Counted from the stretch's first letter, positions 10,201 through 17,541 are shown. The stretch is DNA of 21,091 nt from Priapulus caudatus (GCF_000485595.1 NW_014577835.1:199650-220740), one strand, 5' to 3'. Notes: generated from the letters alone by a model not told the origin. Numbers and translations are program-made.

Positions 10201-12378
10201 AATTGTCTTGAGTTACTACTTGGTACCTAAATTGTAAGAATAATGGATATATACGGTTGTGTTTTCACATTGACAGAGTGATTTAAGTAGGTTAAGCATA
10301 ATAGTTTTGAAGTCATGTAATTTCTGAACTCGCATTTCAAATTTAACTCCAATAATCAAGCTCATAAATGACATTGTAACATTAGAATTCAATCTAATAG
10401 AGCCTACAATCCGTCTGAATGATATTCAATATCAATTCTATTCATTAGTTAATCTAATTATTATAGTACTAGCATTATTGTCACTGTACATGCAACATTG
10501 ATGTGGACAATTCATGCTCAACAAAATTTGTGATGTTTTCTTTGCTTAGGTCTGCAAACTTGATACTCAATTTGATATCATTAATGGTGGATGCAAGTAT
10601 TCCAGACATTGCGTTAGAGCCTGACAAAACAGTTAGAAAGGTAGCAAACCTCCTGCAATGCGATCTTTACAGCAGTATGAAAAAACTGTCTTTTGCGTAA
10701 GAGCGACCCTTGCATTCCGTTCTATAGGGACAATGTTATGATATAGACCCACTTCATGAAATACGCGCAGACACTGGTACAAGAGGAAACCTGTAGAGTA
10801 ACTCATATGGGATCGTTTCGATGCACTGATGCACTTTATAAATAGTACATTGTTTTTAACGCTAGTGTGACTTTCAGTTTGATACCTGCGATATAACCCC
10901 ATGTTTGCGCCGCTATAAAATATACACGCGTAGCTATAAATGAGCCACGTGAGTGAACACCGTTTAAGCGTTTCACCCGCCTTACCTAACAAGTGACAAT
11001 TACGACGAGGCATCGTTTAAGATTTGTCAGATTGACTGGCAGATGTCAACCGTGTCGTGTCTTGTGCAGGTGCAGGACAAGTTTCGATTGGACCTGACTG
11101 AAGAGGAGGCAGTTCACTTCATGCAGAACCTCATAGATCTCAGTGTGACAGCCGTGATGGCAGCCATGGTGGAACGCATACACCAGTTTGCACAGGTGAG
11201 CTGCCTGCCTCGATAGTAGGGGTGTAATTATGTAACGATGTTTACAATATATAGCAATAAGCAATATTACAATAAGCAAATGTAACGATACATTTTGTTT
11301 CGGTTTTCATTTTTTTGCTCTTCGGTTCGGTTCATTTGGTTTGGTTATTTCCAGTAGTAAAAAATTAAACGTGCTGAGAAGATGGGGAATGTTCCCTCCA
11401 TTTTGAAAAATAATAATAATAACTATCATAATATTATACATTTATTGTTTTATTCATTGGCCAAAAGACAATAAAGTAATACAGTTCACGGATAATAGTC
11501 ATAATACTATTCATTAAAGTGATCTACCTGACCAAAATAGACTATTAGACTAGTAGTTTAGGGGCTTGGCGTAAGTGCTGAGCCGTTTGCTCGGCGTGTG
11601 CGCTCCCCTAACTGAGAGTGGGTTGAATGTATTTCCCGGAACCAAAACGAAAAAAAGGAAAGAAAACCAAATCGAATAGGATGTACCAGGATAGTTGAAT
11701 CACAGTTAATCGTTACACCCCTACTTGATAGCCTCTTTAGCAAATAATTCTAAAAACCCTGTCAGTACTGCTTCCGAAAATTCCTTCTTTCATATAACAT
11801 ATTGTAAATTAGTGAAATATGTCCAAATTAGCCAGTCTTGCTCAAAAGTTGCTGGTCCCTGACTAAGGGAAAGGCTGTTATTTTCAATACTGTTCTTTAC
11901 CAAGGAAGCGTGGCTACATTTGTCTCACCAAACGTAATGTAGAGTGATACGATTTTTTCCTAAAGCAGTGTTGGAAATAACAGCAAGTACCCCAGTCCAG
12001 GATCAGTCTATCTACTTTTAGATACAACAATGTAACCCAAACCCAGGATAGGGGTTTGGGTTACATTATTGGTACATCCTGGGTTTGGGTTACATTATTG
12101 TATCTAATCTACTTTATAAATATAGAAAATAATAAAATAAAATTTTATTGTACATGTTGTACTGCAATATGTTCACATGTGCATTACAACATATAAAAGG
12201 TACTTAATCATATTAAGACTCAGAGAATATGTCATGACTAACTATTCTCTGTAGAACTGCCATGATTCTAGTATAACCTGAAAAAGGTGTACAACAGGTG
12301 TTAATTAATCTTTCCCAGCAGGGATGTGCATTTGTGTAAGACGTTCTGTGTTCTTTCTTTCAGTACTGGAGAAAATGA
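1173..12378 (+). CDS. PIK3C3: PIK3C3/VPS34 class III phosphatidylinositol 3-kinase, C-terminal exons (5' part outside window)
   Basis: Seven exons join in consistent phases to give about the last 230 residues of a VPS34-type kinase; human VPS34 is about 890 residues, so the window holds roughly the C-terminal quarter. The family phosphorylates phosphatidylinositol to PI3P on endosome and autophagosome membranes, working with VPS15 and Beclin 1. What is seen: the catalytic-domain block [18 protein letters not shown], then [10 protein letters not shown], a damaged catalytic loop (HLDN), the class III activation loop [29 protein letters not shown], and the terminal helix ending YWRK then TGA. 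The basic-and-proline-rich activation loop after DFG and the YWRK tail distinguish class III from classes I and II. Introns contain several transposons. Exon 7301-7373 carries indels; the others are intact. Identification rests on recalled family sequence, not a search. Confidence 0.95.
1303..2232. mobile_element. Fold-back element interrupted by the MITE
   Basis: A left arm (1924-2055, continued outward by 1303-1317 across the MITE) and a right arm (2095-2232) are near-perfect inverted copies: GCACTTTGAGC, AATAAAATATAATGC, TATTGCCGACAATTTCCTG and GTCCAAATGC all recur reversed. The GC-rich loop is about 39 nt (2056-2094). Removing the MITE joins gtcacaagcactt to agcatttc, matching the other arm's gccacaggcacttagagcgtttc, which shows the MITE inserted into this element. 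Confidence 0.65.
1318..1923. mobile_element. 606-bp MITE related to the 3.45-kb element
   Basis: Inverted termini 1318-1455 and 1788-1923 start GCTGATA and share GGGTCTATGTCCCCCAGG, then several GGTACCCTGGGTACGG-like motifs. The outer 80 bp match the termini of the 3044-6491 element. Flanks agcacttgg (1309-1317) and ggcactttg (1924-1932) agree at 7 of 9 positions, a 9-bp target duplication. The AT-rich core between 1456 and 1787 has no ORF. It lies in the PIK3C3 intron between exons a and b. Confidence 0.7.
2233..2822. other. PIK3C3 intron, 3' part; no gene
   Basis: Intron sequence between the fold-back element and exon b. The ORF at 2590-2841 overlaps the acceptor and is not supported. A pyrimidine-rich tract directly precedes the acceptor at 2822. 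Confidence 0.5.
2823..2972 (+). CDS. PIK3C3: PIK3C3 exon b
   Basis: A 150-nt exon follows the acceptor ctatcttgtctag and ends at donor GTCAGT. It supplies the last two bases of a Gly codon, 49 codons and the first base of an Ala codon. The product runs [14 protein letters not shown], then [20 protein letters not shown], and ends near VMDNYIKSC, all recognisable VPS34 kinase-domain sequence. Phases fit both neighbouring exons. A 67-bp segment starting four bases into the following intron is duplicated at 6521-6587. Confidence 0.94.
2976..3042 (+). repeat. 67-bp direct repeat, left copy
   Basis: Matches 6521-6587 with few differences (core TTACTGTTCACTA..AGTACTGTAGG, ending GTCAGTAG). It begins just after the donor of PIK3C3 exon b and ends at the left edge of the 3.45-kb transposon. 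Confidence 0.85.
3136..3181 (+). repeat. Interstitial TTAGGG telomere-like repeats
   Basis: GGTTAGGGTTAGGGTTAGGA followed by further degenerate units (TTAGGGG, GTTAGGGAG, GTAGGCGTAGGCG). About six units lie inside the left terminus of the 3.45-kb transposon. The matching part of the right terminus (about 6405-6420) lacks them. Confidence 0.85.
4262..5480 (-). pseudogene. Possible decayed ORF in the core of the 3.45-kb element
   Basis: The unique core is less AT-rich than the termini and holds minus-strand ORF pieces at 5474-5178 (98 codons, with [16 protein letters not shown]), 5277-4918 (119 codons) and 4551-4330 (73 codons), in different frames and separated by stops. The location suggests remains of the element's transposase, but I recognise no catalytic motif, and the C..C..H spacing alone does not identify a family. 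The pieces may be chance ORFs. Confidence 0.25.
6521..6587 (+). repeat. 67-bp direct repeat, right copy
   Basis: Second copy of 2976-3042, 30 bp beyond the right end of the transposon. The pair is best explained as an older roughly 86-bp tandem duplication into which the transposon inserted. Confidence 0.85.
6588..7300. other. PIK3C3 intron 2, 3' part; no feature seen
   Basis: Non-repetitive AT-rich intron between the duplicated 67-bp segment and the catalytic-loop exon. It contains a short alternating purine-pyrimidine stretch (gtatatatata near 7137). The minus ORF at 6652-6897 has no recognisable product. Confidence 0.45.
7301..7373 (+). CDS. PIK3C3: PIK3C3 exon c, catalytic loop, with indels
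   Basis: No uninterrupted reading frame exists here, yet after acceptor tatatgctag the bases read in shifting frames as GYVV, then VTYLLG, then HLDNLLLT. This is the VPS34 catalytic-loop exon (family pattern [20 protein letters not shown]). The flanking phases predict a 75-nt exon; 73 nt are present. I infer about one extra base near 7315, about two missing before the GD, a base change giving DGH in place of the catalytic DRH, and lost bases at the donor (no GT directly after 7373). The 24-bp minisatellite starts within a few bases. Read error is the simplest explanation; real inactivation is possible. Confidence 0.8.
7378..9521 (+). repeat. 24-bp minisatellite, about 89 noisy copies
   Basis: The consensus unit contains CCTAGCTATACAGGTATGTG followed by TACA or TATA. 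It spans about 2.1 kb with frequent one-base indels; perfect runs occur at 8641-8730 and 9420-9520. The unit holds ACCTAGCTATACAGGT, an imperfect palindrome, and CAG|GTATGT, a near-consensus 5' splice site. A poly(A) interruption lies at 9078-9110. ORFs through it ([16 protein letters not shown] repeats) are artefacts of a unit length divisible by three. Confidence 0.95.
9522..9898. other. PIK3C3 intron after the minisatellite; no feature seen
   Basis: Non-repetitive intron between the 24-bp array and exon d. Nothing further was recognised. Confidence 0.45.
9899..10067 (+). CDS. PIK3C3: PIK3C3 exon d (activation loop)
   Basis: A 169-nt exon lies between acceptor attttcag and donor GTTGGG, phase 1 in and phase 2 out. 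It encodes [20 protein letters not shown] and continues through [19 protein letters not shown] to [12 protein letters not shown] binds Mg2+, and the RDPKP-PPP activation loop is the part that gives class III enzymes specificity for unsubstituted phosphatidylinositol. The frame is clean, in contrast to exon c. Confidence 0.96.
10068..10549. other. PIK3C3 intron between exons d and e
   Basis: A 482-bp AT-rich GT-AG intron with no repeat or ORF of note. Confidence 0.7.
10550..10640 (+). CDS. PIK3C3: PIK3C3 exon e
   Basis: A 91-nt exon between tttgcttag and donor GTAGCA. Its first G completes an Arg codon from exon d. It encodes [20 protein letters not shown] then [10 protein letters not shown], the conserved VPS34 C-lobe helix region. 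It ends in phase 0. Confidence 0.95.
10641..11069. other. PIK3C3 intron between exons e and f
   Basis: A 429-bp GT-AG intron. The 126-codon minus-strand ORF at 10633-11013 overlaps exon e and has no recognisable domain, so it is treated as chance. Confidence 0.65.
11070..11195 (+). CDS. PIK3C3: PIK3C3 exon f
   Basis: A 126-nt, phase 0/0 exon after acceptor cttgtgcag and before donor GTGAGC. It encodes [20 protein letters not shown] followed by a helix ending in RIHQFAQ. A second AG six bases in could remove VQ, but the family has VQDKFRLDL, so the first is chosen. This is the amphipathic end of the C-lobe that packs near the membrane-binding C-terminal helix. Confidence 0.95.
11215..11729. 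mobile_element. Small DNA element with AGGGGTGTAA inverted termini
   Basis: Left AGTAGGGGTGTAA (11215-11227) and right TTACACCCCTACT (11715-11727) are perfect inverted copies about 13 bp long, with GTAACGAT-like sequence next to each. Flanking GATAG occurs on both sides, but the target duplication is unclear. Termini of the form AGGGGTGTAACGAT are common in hAT-type MITEs; that link is inference. It lies in the PIK3C3 intron between exons f and the last exon. Confidence 0.45.
12019..12106. repeat. Inverted repeat with an extra internal copy
   Basis: Arms 12019-12048 and 12076-12106 pair (ATACAACAATGTAACCCAAA against its reverse complement), and a third partial copy, GGGTTTGGGTTACATTATTG, lies between them. 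In the last PIK3C3 intron; the intron to 12363 is otherwise plain AT-rich sequence. Confidence 0.75.
12364..12378 (+). CDS. PIK3C3: PIK3C3 terminal coding exon (YWRK stop)
   Basis: After acceptor tctttctttcag the bases read TAC TGG AGA AAA TGA, giving YWRK and a stop. VPS34 proteins end with these residues; the C-terminal helix is needed for activity on membranes. Only five codons of this exon are coding; the rest is 3' UTR. It is too short to be found by ORF calling. Confidence 0.93.
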   Translation, partial: YWRK

Positions 12379-12491
12379 GGGCGGACAGCTCATGCGTGTA
12401 GCAGCAGGATCATAATATGTATAACTGCACTATTTAATGAGTGTGTGCACAGAAGTCACGGTGACAATAGACCAATTATCTTGCACATAAT

Positions 12492-12497
12492 TTTATT
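12492..12497 (-). terminator. Candidate minus-strand AATAAA poly(A) signal, PMF1
   Basis: TTTATT on the plus strand is AATAAA on the minus strand. It is the nearest canonical signal I find downstream of the PMF1 stop (13150), about 650 nt away, and lies inside the inferred PIK3C3 3' UTR. If used, the two convergent transcripts overlap. A variant TATAAA at 13135-13140 on the minus strand is closer but unusually near the stop. Confidence 0.35.
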
Positions 12498-12628
12498 GAC
12501 AATTCAGCTAAAAAGTCTACAAGTTATATTGGTGCCATGTTGCATGACGTCTGTACATATGTGATCATAATATAGCAAGGGGGTATATACAACATAATAT
12601 TGGTATGTGCTTTGCAAATTACAACTAT

Positions 12629-12634
12629 AATAAA
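12629..12634 (+). terminator. AATAAA poly(A) signal, PIK3C3
   Basis: The first canonical AATAAA on the plus strand after the PIK3C3 stop, 251 nt downstream, in AT-rich sequence. Confidence 0.6.
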
Positions 12635-12655
12635 GTTTACACAACGTAGCTATTA

Positions 12656-13149
12656 TGTAAATTGTTTTACAAGGATTTGATATACAGTACCAGCATTCAC
12701 CCCAGCCCTGCCTGTCCTCACACACGCACGCACGCACGCACACACTACGAGTGTTCACCCCAGTACATCATTTCGTATTCAGCATATACTGCTCTATCTC
12801 GTGGAGATATGATGAGCCTGGGGTTGCTAGCAGATCCACCTGGAATTCAGAAGCATAATATTTTATACATTCGCCACTCAACCCTCGTGATTGGATGATT
12901 CATGTTATTACATAGTACATACACTGTTATAAAAAAGAACACTACCAGGGGTATCTATCTTTCACATGACACACGTACACTGCAAGTCTTTACTTGAAAT
13001 AACTGCCACGATATGAGGCTACATTGTTTTGGGGTCAGTATCGAATGGTTGAAAAATCCATAGGAATTCCTTATTATTCCATACCATAGGAATAAATGGG
13101 AATGAATTCTAAGTGGAGCTACACAAAAAACGACTGCTTTATACGGAAA
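12656..13149. other. Convergent intergenic region, PMF1 3' UTR inferred
   Basis: Lies between the PIK3C3 poly(A) site and the PMF1 stop. It probably holds the PMF1 3' UTR on the minus strand. An imperfect inverted repeat (TAGGAATTC..TTCC / GGAAT..GAATTCTA) sits at about 13052-13113. No gene was found. Confidence 0.45.
12720..12747 (+). repeat. (CACG/CA)n microsatellite
   Basis: Short run of cacacgcacgcacgcacgca in the PIK3C3-PMF1 intergenic space. Confidence 0.8.
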
Positions 13150-13387
13150 CTACTGATGTGCAACTGTGCGTTGTAAGATGATGACAATTTGAACATCGCC
13201 CACCTGCAGCTCTTGTTGTTTGAGCATTCTGTCCTGTAGGTGGCGTCGCCGAGCGAGGACGGCTTGCTGTAGGGCAGTGTTCTCCTCTTGCAGCTGTTTC
13301 AGCATGCTCTCTAGCGTGGATTTATGCTCTAATTTCACGGGCAGCAGATGCGCTTGTAGGTCCTCCCTGGGTTGTCCACTCGGTCTC
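13150..13387 (-). CDS. PMF1: PMF1 terminal coding exon, coiled coil
   Basis: After acceptor ccctctgtag, the first G completes TGG (Trp) and the exon reads RPSGQPREDLQAHLLPVKLE, then a coiled coil (LESMLKQLQEENTALQQAV, LARRRHLQDRMLKQQELQ) and a tail VGDVQIVIILQRTVAHQ ending in TAG at 13150-13152. The total length suits the family. The tail is less convincing: CAG|GTGGGC at 13204/13203 could be a donor, with a further small exon downstream that I could not find. Confidence 0.85.
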
Positions 13388-16300
13388 CTACAGAGGGACA
13401 GCACTTCCATCATAAGCAGGGACACTGATAGACACGTCATGAAACAACTACAGCACATCTGACCAGTAAAACAAGTCACACTGATACTTTATTACACTGC
13501 TGTCATGGAATTAGTTGACCAAGATGCACATTTCTATGGCATGACTATAAAAGTATAATTTACAACAGAATCAGGAGCTGCAGAATTATGATATTAGTTT
13601 GCATTCCCGTAGATGCTTTACACACAGATTATGTGTAGATACATGCTCATACAGGTATAAAATCAGGAGTAGATAATAGGGGACTATCATCTACTCCTAT
13701 TATCTACTATATCTACCCTATAAAATGAATATACAGTGGTCCCTGCTTTACCAGGAAATATTATGAATCATGAAAATGTTCCCATTAAATGTTTAACACA
13801 TTTCCAGTGACACATGCATGCCTACTCGCACCTTACGCAATTATTTGAACACAACACCCATTGCAAAATACACACAGCGTACAATACACATGAGGTTAGG
13901 TGTAAAAAACTGAGAATTGTCAGTTTGCTTTAAAGTTTAGGATCGTTTTACAATCTTCACTTCAGAAAGAAGGAAGTTTTTGTTTTGCAGAAAATAATCC
14001 TGCTCAACAGTGGTCTTGTCCCCCTTTTAACTGATTAAAATAACGTGCATAAGAATGTTTCTCACATGTCATTAAAGTAATGTTCCTGATAAATTGCGAC
14101 CGCTGTACATTACAACCAGTTTAAAGGCCTCCTTTACTGATGAAAAATAGTTACATATATCAAATTAACTATGTTATGTACAACTACTAAGAAATTTACA
14201 GGTTGAATGGTTTTCGGGTGTATGAGAAAAACGCATTTTTTGATGGACACAATGTTAAGCATTTGCGGGAACGCAAAAGCGCTACCTACTTTGGCGCGTG
14301 ACGTAGTGTGACGTGGGAGCAGGCACTCTCGCTTGATTACCCGTTGCCAAGCGTGTACAATGGAGCCTAATGTGAACACCGATTCAGAGTCGTCTTAGAC
14401 TTATCAGTTTCGTACGATACGGATGAGCAGTCAATCAGCATTGATGAAGATGAAAATGAAGTAGACATAGACAATGAAGTTGAACATGTTGAAGATAGTT
14501 GTATTCAGCCGTACATGTTTGAACCATTGGCCAACGATTACCCGGGCATCGTTCATGATGATGTTCAAGGCAACGTCGAACCAGAAGGAAGACTGCTGAA
14601 TGGAAGTGTTGCTGAATGGTGAGTTTAGCTCAGTATTTTATTGTAGGTACTAGGTGTACATAATGAAATGTTTTTGCTTTCGGTACAAGCTAAATAGACC
14701 TAGCCAAGTTTTTTCCAACAGATTATGCAACTGTCCGATTTCCCATTCTACAGTACTGACTTTATAGTGACTAATTTTCTAAAAAGAGTAGCCTCAGTAG
14801 GCCTGACTAATGAAAAGCAAAGCTGACAATAGTCGATAGTAAATGTTTTAGCGTAGTGTAAATTATGACAGGACTTACGTAGAATCTATGCACTTGATAA
14901 TAGTAACAAAGTTATTTCACGTGTAATGTGCATTTAGTACTTGTATCGTAAGAAACTCGGTGTATACAGTATGAGTATAATAATTGATATGTGCATGTAG
15001 TGTTTAACCCTGAGGTCAGCTGAAACGTAAACTAAACGTAAACCGGTCCACGAAGATAAACAGAAAGTAGAACAGAAACGTATTGCGTATACACTGTGAG
15101 CAGATTGGCATGAGCTTGTGATTAAAGCAGCATGGTGGTTGGAACCGATTTTATTGTCTTAGTATTAATGTGGTTTAATCCGGTAGTAAAGTCTACAATG
15201 CATATATATGTATATATATCATGCTCATGATAATTAATATGGCAGTTGGATGTTTACGCCGAATATGAGTCACAACATGTACTGCAAAAAAAAAAAAAAG
15301 TTACAGTCGAGGATAGCTTTGTGCTCATGCACTGATGCAGGCTTTGTGTGCGGTGCAACGCGGGAAGAACCTGGTCTCACGTCACAGCCGTTTTCCCGCC
15401 AGGTGGCCGGTTTGGCAAAAGATTTGATTTTCAACATTCATAGACCCAACATATAGACGTGTTTTAAATATCACAGAGGCAACTAAAAAACATACGAATG
15501 CTTTGGTTATTTACGTTTTGATACTAGCATAAAATAATTGTAAAAATTAGACAGTTTATAGATATCACTAAAGGAGCTAGGCCTTTAAGATTTTGAGAAA
15601 GAGAAACAAGGAAATCATGGAGCATTGCCAATATAGTATCTCGATCTACCCAATTTAATAAAAGATGTTCTCAACTCATAATATCTCACCATGCTTTGCC
15701 TGTGCCAGGATTCTCTCTCTTGATTTTGTATAAGTCGCTGACGAGTTGCATTACATTCCCCTCAAGGCAGAGACCCTCAATTTCTTCCTATATAAAACAT
15801 GTTTTCTATTAGTTTAAGTTTCGTTGCATCCATACAGTAGATGATAAACACCTTCTTTTGACCAGAGAAACATGAAACCGCGATTGCATGGTAGGTGAGT
15901 TAGTCGGCGTAAATTTAAAATTAATTGAAACAAAATAGAAACCTACAGTAATACTAATAGTATCTTGCCTTGATGCCTTCCTTTAACCCATTTATGAACT
16001 GGCAATAAACCTTATTCAGCCCCGCTGGATTTGCTGTGTGCACGTCCTTGTAGGCGTCTGTAAAAGCCCTGTATCTACAAATAAGAATTATGTACGCATG
16101 TTTGTTATGTTTGGTTAAAAAACGTCAGCGGCCACCAGCACCAGCACCACGCAGAAATAACAAACGACAATAAACAACCTTTGTATCTTGTACTTTTGTA
16201 GTACACGTCATGATCATGTGATGCTGCCAAGAAAGATGTGCACAAACCAAACTTTACAGACTTAGTTTAAAAGGGTTATATTGTTATAATCAATGAGAAA

Positions 16301-17541
16301 ACTACATTCTATTTATTTAAAGGGATAGTAGACTCTAGGATTTTACTGCATACAACTGTACTTACTGTATAACAAATTTTCTATACCCACACGTACTTTC
16401 TACCAGATACCTAATTTAATTGTTATAATTAATTATACATCAACGCTACGACGCGCGACATTTGAACGGCGCCATTGACACCCACGACCGTGCTGCCACC
16501 CTGAAAAAGTTGTGCATTTGCCAATTTATTTTGCACGTTACAGACCGAGGGCTAATCACAAAGGTGCAATTATATTTATACCTAAATGCTATTTAACCGA
16601 ACGATGTTCATTTTAGGACAAATTTATCCATAATATAACTGAAACTATATATGTCGTTTATAATATATTACAATCCTTTTGCTTTTAAATTAGAAACACT
16701 CTCGGTCTGTAGCTATTGGCTGAAAAGTCGTTTTGCGCAACTTATCAGATCGTGCGCTTTGAGTGGCGCCACCGTCGTTGCTGAAGAATTGAAGGAATAT
16801 ATGAAAGAATTATCATTTACCGATTCGTGTTTTGCATTTAAATTTTAAATTAAATGCAAATTATGCATGATTGATCTAAAAGGATACTTTAAAAATAATT
16901 TTAGCAATGATAAGTGCAATAGATGTATGTAATAAGGATATGAAAGAAGATATGGAACATTTATATAATTAATTGTGATAGTTATGAAATATATAAGGAG
17001 GGACAACAAATAGATAACTGGAAAAGGTACAGCCATGGAATATTAAAACCAGTATTAGAATATGTAAGGAAAATACTGGCGATTCGTGAAACTAACATTT
17101 AGAAAATTAGAGGCGACGTTTATCCCTTTGTTTTCTAGATAATCCCCGCACTCGTTGATTCGGGTGCCTTGTGAGTTGTGAAATACAAGAGAGGGCGCCA
17201 AGATACAATTACAAGATACAAGATTATTGAAGATACAAACTGTAGTCGTTAGTTTTAAAACATTTTTTAATAATATTTAGAATGGTGATTGAACCATGAA
17301 ACTTTTTATGTAGCGTAATTTTAACCTAAATTAACTGAAAATAACACTAGAACCTAGAGTAAACAATCCCTTTAACATTTACAATAATTATAATACGAAA
17401 CACGTACTTTACTGAGATACATTTTTTTATCGCCAAGCCAAGAGATGACCGGAGAATCTCGGCGGCTCGTGATGTGTTTTCATGTTCAGTCTGTGCACTT
17501 GTACTACCGACATCTTCTGAGCATACAGAAGACGTTGACAT
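13150..17541 (-). CDS. PMF1: PMF1/NNF1 kinetochore MIS12-complex subunit, complete, four coding exons
   Basis: Four minus-strand exons (17541-17408, 16074-15969, 15787-15690, 13387-13150) join in phase to about 191 residues; human PMF1 is 205. PMF1 (yeast Nnf1) is part of the MIS12 complex linking the inner centromere to the NDC80 complex. Seen: an N-terminal Ser/Thr/Glu-rich stretch, helix RAAEILRSSLGLAIKKC, then YRAFTDAYKDV (human has YQRFTDCYK), LEGNVMQLVSDLYKIK (human EEGNLEAVLNALDKI), WRPSGQP (human WRPSGIP), and a C-terminal coiled coil with LQEENTALQQAVLARRR (human QEAENQQLADAVLAGRR). The spacing between the first helix and FTD equals the human spacing. The gene is convergent with PIK3C3 and divergent from SCAPER. 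Introns 1 and 3 hold TTAA-flanked transposons; intron 2 is GC-AG. Identification is from recalled sequence. Confidence 0.87.
13388..14120. other. PMF1 intron 3 outside the transposon
   Basis: AT-rich intron sequence. A short inverted repeat pairs GAGTAGATAATAGG (about 13666-13679) with CCTATTATCTACT (about 13696-13708). Nothing else was recognised. Confidence 0.5.
14125..15584. mobile_element. TTAA-flanked DNA transposon in PMF1 intron 3
   Basis: Ends read TTAA|AGGCCT..CTCCTTTA and TAAAGGAGCTAGGCCT|TTAA, so the target duplication is TTAA (14121-14124 and 15585-15588). The inverted termini are strong for about 25 bp and then degenerate for roughly 200 bp, re-converging at TGACGTG..AGCAGG (about 14310) against the reverse complement near 15340-15385. 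TTAA duplications are typical of piggyBac and Kolobok superfamilies; no transposase domain was recognised. It contains the exon-like ORF at 14360-14618 with two TGACGT (CRE-like) motifs just upstream. Confidence 0.6.
14360..14618 (+). pseudogene. Exon-like ORF in TTAA transposon, acidic with QPYMFEP motif; one frameshift
   Basis: ATG at 14360 encodes MEPNVNTDSESS then hits TAG at 14396; a one-base shift there continues as LDLSVSYDTDEQSISIDEDE, an acidic run, IQPYMFEPLANDYPG and ends NGSVAEW with TG|GTGAGT, a strong donor splitting the Trp codon. Acidic N-terminus, a PY.FEP motif and a Trp right before the exon break recall animal multicopy proteins with a cysteine domain like the P2X7 receptor C-terminus (WC.CG.C follows in those). 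No cysteine exon was found up to 15584, so it is incomplete. The ORF lies on the opposite strand to PMF1, inside its intron 3. Family assignment is from memory and tentative. Confidence 0.4.
15690..15787 (-). CDS. PMF1: PMF1 coding exon 3
   Basis: A 98-nt exon between acceptor gttttatatag and donor GTGAGA. It encodes EEIEGLCLEGNVMQLVSDLY then KIKRENPGTGKA and two bases of a Trp codon that is completed by the next exon. It matches the PMF1 region before the WRPSG motif. Confidence 0.87.
15969..16074 (-). CDS. PMF1: PMF1 coding exon 2, ends at a GC donor
   Basis: A 106-nt exon after acceptor tatttgtag. It encodes YRAFTDAYKDVHTANPAGLN followed by KVYCQFINGLKEGIK. It ends AAG|GCAAGA, a non-canonical but well-known GC donor, since no GT fits the phase-0 join to the next exon. 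FTD.YK is the clearest family block. Confidence 0.87.
16321..17371. mobile_element. TTAA-flanked non-autonomous element in PMF1 intron 1
   Basis: Left end TTAA|AGGGATAGTAGACTCTAGG, right end (reverse complement) TTAA|AGGGATTGTTTACTCTAGG: a roughly 20-bp inverted terminus with TTAA target copies at 16317-16320 and 17372-17375. The length is 1051 bp. Weak similarity continues inward. It has no convincing transposase ORF; the 65-codon ORF at 16651-16848 resembles nothing I know. It ends 36 bp from the PMF1 exon 1 donor. Confidence 0.55.
17408..17541 (-). CDS. PMF1: PMF1 coding exon 1
   Basis: Starts at ATG (17541), encoding MSTSSVCSEDVGSTSAQTEH, with an in-frame TAA two codons upstream (then AAT, ATG), so no longer N-terminus in this frame. 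The exon ends AA|GTACGT at 17408, giving phase 2 to match exon 2. A better-looking donor (CA|GTAAAG at 17413) would give phase 0 and break the downstream frame, so it is rejected. Confidence 0.8.

Larger units (their letters stand above)
12379..12655 (+). other. PIK3C3 3' UTR (inferred)
   Basis: Non-coding sequence between the PIK3C3 stop and the first canonical poly(A) signal on the plus strand. The 3' end is inferred to lie about 15-25 nt beyond 12634. No other feature was seen here apart from a minus-strand AATAAA (12492-12497). Confidence 0.6.

Noticed and set aside
10633-11013. 126-codon minus-strand ORF
   Set aside because: It overlaps PIK3C3 exon e on the opposite strand and has no recognisable domain or splice support.
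1173-12378. PIK3C3 as a processed or dead pseudogene
   Set aside because: Introns are present, six of seven exons are intact with matching phases, and the stop is at the family position. One damaged exon next to a noisy array is better explained by sequence error, though this is not proven.
14134-14379. 81-codon minus-strand ORF
   Set aside because: It lies in the transposon terminus opposite the start of the acidic ORF, with no domain recognised.
15250-15456. 68-codon ORF with C.C residues as the missing cysteine exon of the TTAA element ORF
   Set aside because: It lacks the expected WC.CG.C pattern and lies in the right terminus of the element. It also includes the poly(A) run at 15285-15298.
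17408-17416. CA|GTAAAG (17413/17412) as the PMF1 exon 1 donor
   Set aside because: It has better consensus but gives phase 0, which breaks the YRAFTDAYK frame. AA|GTACGT five bases on keeps the frame and the family spacing.
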